DNA from: Phoronis ovalis
Lineage: Eukaryota; Phoronida; Phoronidae
DNA length: 13,309 nucleotides
Direction of reading: 5' to 3'
Assembly: GCA_028565635.1 (NCBI GenBank)
Contig: JAOXYB010038928.1
Coordinates: 1 to 13,309 of the forward strand
The notes beneath the pieces are model-generated. The model made no database searches. It was not told the origin of the DNA and saw nothing but the letters and a program-made list of their open reading frames with translations. Shown one piece after another: positions 9,401-13,309 of the stretch. Each line of letters starts with the position of its first letter. The stretch's first letter is position 1. The position numbers and the translations under genes are program-made.

Positions 9401-12093
9401 CTTACATACAAGTTGGTAAATAGCATAGAGTAACATTATATAACATGCAGCTCAATAGAATCGCATCTTCGAACAATTAATAGCAAAATTAGTATTAAAA
9501 AGTTTTATTTTTTTGTTAAAAAATGTTAACTTGATTTTTTGATGTCCATCATGGCAAAATATGAATGAAATGAGTTTATGGGAGGATTGGAGTTTAGTTT
9601 TTGAGTTTGACAGCAAATGTTTCTATTGTGCTTAGGGTGCAGGTACATTTACATACTTGTACACATTTGTTCACAGATAAGACAGAGTTAAAGAATGAAA
9701 CGTATGGTGGAAATGCCAAAGGAGCACCTTGTCTTTTTCCCTTCATCTATCAGAGAGAAACTTATCACGAATGCACAACTGCTGAAAATGAAGGAGTTGA
9801 ATGGTGTGCCACCACTGTCGATTCAGCAAGGAAGGCTGATGAATGGGGAAACTGTAATTACACACACACTATTTGCACTGTTGGTGGAAACAGTAATGAT
9901 GCACCCACAGTTAGTGGAAACAGCAGTGGTGCACCTTGTGTTTCCTCCTTCACCTATCAAAGTGAAACTTGTCTTATTTCACTACTGTTCATAATGATGG
10001 TGCTGAATGGTGCGTTCCAACTGACAATTTAGTAGGTGATGGTAAATGAGAAATCAATAATTTTTTGAAAGTATCAAATTAATTTTTTTTAATGCTTCCA
10101 ATGCAAAGATTTGAGGAATACTTTATTTGATGAACTTGATAAAAGTTATATTTTACAAATACAAATACACTAGTAATACGGACAGGTATATACATATAAC
10201 TTTTAATGATGCTGTAGTAATAGTTTTTTTTGCTAAATTTAATTAATAATTATCATTTGAGAGAAAAAATATCAAGTTACTACATTCTAGTTCATACTAA
10301 CTCGTTAGCAATAACACTTGTCTTTTATACTACACTGGCAGCGTGAAATTAAGAGGTGGTGGGAATGACTGTCCTATTAAACAAAAGCTTGTTTCAAATA
10401 AAAACTGTATATATGTATTCAGTCCTTGTATCTTGCATGTAGGTTAAACCTAAAAAATAGCGCCAGTCATGTGAACATAAAGTAGTGTTAATAACACACT
10501 TTGACATGTATTTTCTGGTACTTTAGGTGAAAGCCAATTTTAATTTTAAAAGCATGTAAATATTTACCTGTGTATACTTTTTCTAACGCCATACTTTTAG
10601 TTGTCTGGACCAAAGCTTTAGTTTTTAATGTACCACACCTGTAAATATAAGCAATAAATGATCTAGAATAATAGTTTAATGTTCCAGATTAGCTTTTGTT
10701 CAGGAACAAACAAAAGTAGAAATAAGATTTTTGCATTTATATCACGAACACAGACTGTTTTTTTATGCATCCTAAAAATAGCATTCATTCTTTAGTTAGT
10801 TCTGAGTTTTGTTCTCCAGAGATTGTGAGAAAAAAACAGGATTTGCAAGTTATCCCAGCATTCAGTCAAATAATATAATAAATTTCAAAATATAATTTAT
10901 TTACTGATAAAATTCTATTTACATTTTCCAAATGACATAAAGAAGATTACTTCATTTTTCTATTGGCTTAATGACAATTACCAGAGGATGAAGATCATAT
11001 CCAGTTTTGCCAGGATACCTTTCAACATAATCATACAAATATTATTATTTTCTCAGCACTGTCAAAACATCATAAACGTGCCCTCCCTTGATAGCTTAAG
11101 AGGAAGCTATCATCACATGCTTAGGAGAATATGCAAATATTTTATTTCATTCTACTTGGCTACGTTTTATCAATCAATGTGTTTTTCTTAACATGACCTT
11201 ACATTTTCTCAAACTGCTGCTTTTCTCTTGACAGCTGTTTGTTTAGGATTTCTATTTCACCATGTGCAAACTCGAGTTTATCTTCTAATTCCATAACTCT
11301 TCGTTTGGTGGCAGCATGTTCAATTTGTTCTTGCTACAAGATGAATGATCACTTTTTGCTTGGAATATAAAAAGGAGACAAAAACATACATAATGTAAAG
11401 CAACCTGTTCTAAAGTCATTTATGATAGACTAACAGAATGGTTATATGGTCACACTCGGGATACTTATATGAAAAAATGTGACATTTGACAGTAAATTAG
11501 CTTAGCATTCAATGCACCAAAACATATCACGATTTTTTCATTTATTACTGATAAAATGTCGTTATTATATTTCCAAATTTATAGAGGGTTTACGAAGAAT
11601 TGTTATTTATTTTGCAGTAGATATTGATTGGGTGAATAGTGTTGCACCTCACATCCTTTAGTGACAAAAATAGAAAACTGCAAATAAAAAGGGTCCTATG
11701 CTGGTCCTCTATAAAACATTACTACATTGCTACCATAGCTACAGGTAGATTATGCTTCTTCCAAAAGAAAGCATGTATCACTGTTTTTACAAGACTTATA
11801 ATCCGAGAAATTATTCTGACTTGATCCATCACCTGTAACACTGTAGAACAATGATAATATAGAAAGGGCAAATAAAGAATCAAAAATGACATCGTCCAAG
11901 CAGCAATAACCACTACAGTGCCTTTCATAATCAGACACTTTACCTCTAATATGTGTTCTAGGGCATGATACTGTGACTTAGGTACAAATGTTGTTCTCAT
12001 GCTTTCCTCCAATAATTTAATCTCCTTCAGTACTTCATCATACAGTGTTTTAGGGACAAAATCATTATTCTTAGAAGACATACTCTGTGACAT
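6416..12093 (-). CDS. SPATA24: SPATA24-like coiled-coil protein
   Basis: Minus-strand exons 12093-11944, 11333-11203, 10638-10568 and 6753-6416 total 690 nt, giving 229 aa plus stop with compatible phases at every GT-AG join. The central part aligns without gaps with human SPATA24 as I recall it: FVPKSQYHALEHILE (human FVSKEEFQAVEKKLV), then LEFAHGEIEILNKQL (LQFALGEVEVLSKQL), then KKQENIL..ETEIK (IKQEDIL..ENEIK). Nearly all of residues 15-172 is predicted coiled coil. Vertebrate SPATA24 (TIPT) is a testis-enriched nuclear protein reported to bind TBP-like factor TRF2. A C-x2-C-x7-C-x2-H cluster (192-206) and a basic KSRKRCRGEGR tail, possibly a nuclear signal, extend beyond the human length of about 205 aa. 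The first ATG sits exactly at an acceptor (TTGTTACAG), so a 5' exon, coding or not, must lie upstream. Identity rests on recalled sequence. Confidence 0.82.
6754..8490 (-). other. Large intron of the SPATA24-like gene, distal part
   Basis: Noncoding, AT-rich sequence between the last exon of the minus-strand gene and the nested plus-strand gene. I see no supportable gene, tRNA or clear mobile element on either strand. It holds a perfect 16-bp palindrome at 7133-7148. A somewhat less AT-rich part follows from about 8330 to 8760, just upstream of the nested gene, and may include its regulatory DNA. Confidence 0.5.
8492..8511. repeat. 20-bp inverted repeat upstream of the kringle/FN2 gene
   Basis: ACAGGTTGT is followed by GT and then ACAACCTGT, giving perfect 9-bp arms around a 2-bp centre. 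It lies about 380 bp before the ATG at 8894. A dimeric transcription factor could bind such a site, but I cannot assign it to a known factor. Confidence 0.4.
8851..8858 (+). promoter_or_regulatory. Possible TATA box (or intron acceptor) of the nested gene
   Basis: TATATATT lies 36 bp before the ATG at 8894 and would place transcription start near 8880-8888, leaving a very short leader. Alternatively the following TTGTAG (AG at 8861-8862) is a splice acceptor for a noncoding first exon. A GTAAGC at 8821 would make that intron only 42 bp, which is short. The sequence alone does not decide. Confidence 0.3.
8894..10032 (+). CDS. Secreted kringle/fibronectin type II protein, nested gene
   Basis: Two exons, 8894-9188 and 9677-10032, join at a perfect GTAAGT donor and a TTCACAG acceptor (phase 1) to give 216 aa. 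Residues 1-20 form a signal peptide (MKLFIVSVLTLQLLAHCTSQ). Residues 23-96 form a kringle: SGLECQRWDSQTPHQH, then NYCQNPDD, then WCFT and WEYCGISEC. All six canonical cysteines are placeable (23, 33, 65, 77, 91, 96), with an extra Cys55. Residues 109-158 form a complete FN2 domain with GG-x3-GAPC-x-FPF, EWCATT and WGNC. A second FN2 copy starts at 177 but is frameshifted and ends early. Such domains bind extracellular matrix, collagen or proteases; the actual role is unknown. The gene lies wholly within, and antisense to, the last intron of the SPATA24-like gene. It may be functional, or a decaying duplicate of a longer gene. AATAAA follows at 10397. Confidence 0.7.
8960..9181 (+). other. Kringle domain with shortened first loop
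   Basis: From Cys23 to Cys96. Only 9 residues separate the first and second cysteines, against about 20 in a typical kringle, so the G-x-x-Y-x-G part of loop 1 is missing. Thirteen residues, rather than the usual 11, separate the WC and YC cysteines (FTFTTD looks like a two-residue insertion). The rest (CQRWD, PHQH, NYCQNPD, WEYC) is standard. Confidence 0.75.
9706..9855 (+). other. Complete fibronectin type II domain
   Basis: Reads YGGNAKGAPCLFPFIYQRET, then YHEC, EWCATT and DEWGNC. The four conserved cysteines (117, 131, 142, 158) and the FPF/WCATT/WG-C signatures are all present, so this domain should fold. NET (105-107) and NYT (159-161) beside it are possible N-glycosylation sites. Confidence 0.8.
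9880..9939 (+). repeat. Two 30-bp direct repeats
   Basis: 9880-9909 and 9910-9939 are adjacent 30-bp copies that differ at about eight positions. They encode VGGNSNDAPT and VSGNSSGAPC. The unit corresponds to the start of an FN2 domain (GGNSxGAPC), so the opening of the second FN2 has been duplicated in tandem, with the first copy having lost its Cys. Confidence 0.65.
9910..10049 (+). pseudogene. Second FN2 domain, frameshifted
   Basis: The frame opens as a second FN2 (VSGNSSGAPC, FTYQSETC) and then leaves the family pattern near 9971-9978. The expected continuation is seen in a shifted frame (TTVHNDGAEWCVPTDN) up to a TGA at 10047-10049. Comparison with the first FN2 suggests a one-base loss. 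The second conserved Cys codon also appears changed to Phe, and FPF has become SSF. In the main frame translation ends at TAG 10030-10032. A GTAAAT at 10042 could be an old donor, but I found no exon completing WG-x-C. Confidence 0.6.
10050..10567 (+). other. Downstream flank of the nested gene
   Basis: AT-rich noncoding sequence between the second FN2 copy and the 71-nt SPATA24-like exon. The only feature I can support is the AATAAA at 10397-10402. I searched for a further FN2 exon (WG-x-C) and did not find one. Confidence 0.4.
10397..10402 (+). promoter_or_regulatory. Candidate poly(A) signal of the nested gene
   Basis: Canonical AATAAA 365 bp after the stop at 10032 and 165 bp before the antisense 71-nt exon. 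It would keep the whole nested transcript inside the host intron. It is followed by a T/G-rich stretch (TGTATATATGTATTCAG). Confidence 0.4.
10568..10638 (-). other. 71-nt internal exon of the SPATA24-like gene
   Basis: On the minus strand an acceptor (ATATTTACAG) precedes 71 nt, which are followed by a GTAAAT donor. The exon completes an ATG codon at its 5' end and leaves one base for a Val codon at its 3' end. That is exactly the phase needed between the neighbouring exons. It reads CGTLKTKALVQTTKSMALEK then VYT. It restores the same spacing (29 residues from FEK to the conserved His) as in human SPATA24. Confidence 0.8.
11606..11611 (-). promoter_or_regulatory. Candidate intronic poly(A) signal
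   Basis: TTTATT on the plus strand is AATAAA on the minus strand. It sits in the first visible intron of the SPATA24-like gene, about 110 bp after the stop of the read-through frame. It would be needed for a short alternative transcript, but such hexamers are common in this AT-rich DNA. Confidence 0.25.
11722..11943 (-). other. Open read-through past first SPATA24-like donor (possible alternative end)
   Basis: If the donor at 11943 is not used, the frame stays open for 73 more codons to a stop at 11722-11724. The extension begins VKCLIMKGTVVVIAAWTMSF and contains a long hydrophobic stretch that could span a membrane, followed by a second amphipathic segment. A minus-strand AATAAA lies about 110 bp beyond, at 11606-11611. 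This could be an alternative terminal exon giving a coiled-coil, membrane-anchored short protein, or simply intron sequence. The spliced form is better supported by homology. Confidence 0.25.
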
Positions 12094-12508
12094 CTGTAAC
12101 AATCAAAAATGGAATTATGAATTACAAACATCGTAGCCAGTGTTATGTATGTATGTAACAGTAAGGCCATATTTAACTGAAAGTGTGAACACTTTCCATA
12201 AATTTGTTGATTTACATAAACTAGAAACAGTTCTGGAAAATATCAATCACACTGTATTGTAAATGTTAGTAGACAGTGAACATTTAGTGTAGTTTAGTGT
12301 ATGACTTTGCAAAAATTGAAATATGTTCTAACAATGTTAATAAACAAAAATAATAATATATTAAACAGCTGTACAAGTATTTTTAAAGCTGTATGCTTGA
12401 AGTTTTACTTCAGCAGGCAGCATAGTGCAGAAAAATTCTGATATTTAGATATGGCATCATTATCAAGTTCACAAAGTGCTAAGTAGAAAGTAACTTGAGA
12501 GCCTCGAA
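12094..12508 (-). other. Intron 5' of the SPATA24-like ATG exon
   Basis: The minus-strand acceptor at 12094-12096 (TTGTTACAG) shows this is intron. No exon for the N-terminal helix of SPATA24 is recognisable here. The plus strand also shows nothing supportable. Confidence 0.4.
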
Positions 12509-13309
12509 GGGGTACTTGAAAGTGACTGTATACATATATGTGCAGCCCCCTGTGCCCCCTTTTTCAACCGTGGTTTTTACCATGGGATATCTTTTTTATG
12601 TTTATTTGACAATTTTTACCAAGGGGATGTTTTTACAAATATCTGTTTTACCATGGGGTATATATTTTCAATAAATAATTAATTTCATTAAAATAAACGT
12701 TATATTTCTTGAAAAAAATAATCTGTTGATATCGTCAATTAAAAACTCACCATGCGGAAAGTTACTTCCGCATTTTTATCAAGGGGTGTACTTTTCGAAA
12801 AAAATTTATTATGAGGTATATTGGCTTTTAATTTTGCAAATAAGTTTTTACCGTGGGAATATTTTGGAAAGCAATATATTTAAGATTCCTCCCATGCGGA
12901 CAGATGATGTGGTTTCATTCCCCGGGGGGTACTGCCATTCAAAGTCACTATGTATATATGTGCCGCCTAATACGCCCTTTTTTTTCAGCTCCAGCAGTTA
13001 CCACAGGGTGTTTTTCACGGTTCTCAAGCCTTATTTACCACAGGGTATACTTTTCTTGCTGAATATTTACTACGTTCTGCATTAGCTCTTAATAATCTGA
13101 CTTGTGAGCTGTGCGAACAGTCATGAAAACTAACATAGCCAATTACAGTGAAAGTGCCCAAACTTGGAAATCTATGTAATTCCTACCGAATGAGTTCATA
13201 TATCAGAGTCCAGATACTCTCTCATTATCCAGCTTCAACTGCCACTACTTCTATGGCTATTTGCAACTCCTGCACTGGCACCCAGAGGGATGGGGTACTT
13301 GCCAAAAAA
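12509..13309. repeat. Degenerate repeat array with GGGGTAC-led modules
   Basis: Module A (from 12509) and module B (from 12926) share GGGGTACT, then CAAAGTCACT or GAAAGTGACT, then TATATATGTGC-GCC, a C/T-rich tract and a TTTTTACCA-GGG block. A third GGGGTACTTGCC occurs at 13292 as the window ends. Between them a short unit, roughly TTTACCA-GGGGTAT-TTTT, recurs at about 12574, 12613, 12646, 12771, 12845, 12997 and 13033 with irregular spacing. The 417- and 366-bp offsets suggest an old tandem or composite repeat, possibly part of a mobile element. No transposase, terminal inverted repeat or target duplication is visible. Open frames here come from the repeat and are not treated as genes. Confidence 0.6.

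Noticed and set aside
9601-9676. In-frame sequence upstream of the FN2 exon as a separate start
   Set aside because: It has no good start or signal peptide. The TTCACAG acceptor at 9671-9676 joins in phase to the kringle exon, which supplies the secretion signal.
10988-11191. 67-codon plus-strand open frame
   Set aside because: It lies in an intron next to the antisense exon 11203-11333, has no homology I recognise, and its composition follows AT-rich DNA.
11639-11824. 61-codon plus-strand open frame
   Set aside because: Intron sequence with no signal peptide, domain or conserved motif.
12726-13085. 119-codon plus-strand open frame with recurring YHR/YQG-like blocks
   Set aside because: The blocks are translations of the short DNA repeat unit, so the frame is a by-product of the repeat array.
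13090-13309. Search for the N-terminal SPATA24 exon on the minus strand
   Set aside because: A short open stretch (VPVQELQIAIEVVAVEAG) looks helical, but it ends in stops without a usable donor and overlaps the repeat region.

Overview
This window looks like nuclear DNA from an AT-rich animal genome, most likely an invertebrate. Coding sequence is broken by GT-AG introns of about 0.17-3.8 kb, no operon-style packing or Shine-Dalgarno sites are seen, and the proteins are animal families (PDZ/harmonin-homology scaffold, SPATA24-like coiled coil, secreted kringle/fibronectin type II protein). The species cannot be fixed from the sequence. All exon joins below were derived by eye from splice signals, reading phase and protein similarity recalled from memory; no search was run.

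Layout. (1) Bases 552-4602, plus strand: the last six exons (844 codons plus stop, all phases compatible) of a PDZD7/whirlin-family scaffold. They encode a harmonin-homology domain, a charged helix, a long Ser/Pro-rich linker and a terminal PDZ domain. The 5' part of the gene lies upstream of the window. (2) Bases 4603 to about 5950: its AT-rich 3' UTR, ending at a compact pair of opposed AATAAA signals (5932-5949) shared with the convergent gene. (3) Bases 12093 to 6416, minus strand: a four-exon SPATA24-like gene that joins to exactly 690 nt (229 aa plus stop). It includes a 71-nt exon found from splice sites and alignment spacing. (4) Bases 8894-10032, plus strand: a small gene nested antisense in the 3.8-kb last intron of the SPATA24-like gene. 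It encodes a signal peptide, a kringle with a shortened first loop, one complete FN2 domain and a second, frameshifted FN2 copy. (5) Bases 12509-13309: a degenerate repeat whose GGGGTAC-led module occurs two or three times, with many short ACCA-GGGG sub-units between.

The three genes have no evident shared pathway. The PDZ protein would act in an actin/cilium-linked sensory scaffold, the SPATA24-like protein in germline or nuclear coiled-coil interactions, and the kringle/FN2 protein outside the cell. The most unusual points are the nested kringle/FN2 gene with its decaying second domain, a Cys/His cluster and a repeated FVPK module in the SPATA24-like protein, a possible membrane-anchored alternative end of that protein, and the bidirectional poly(A) signal.
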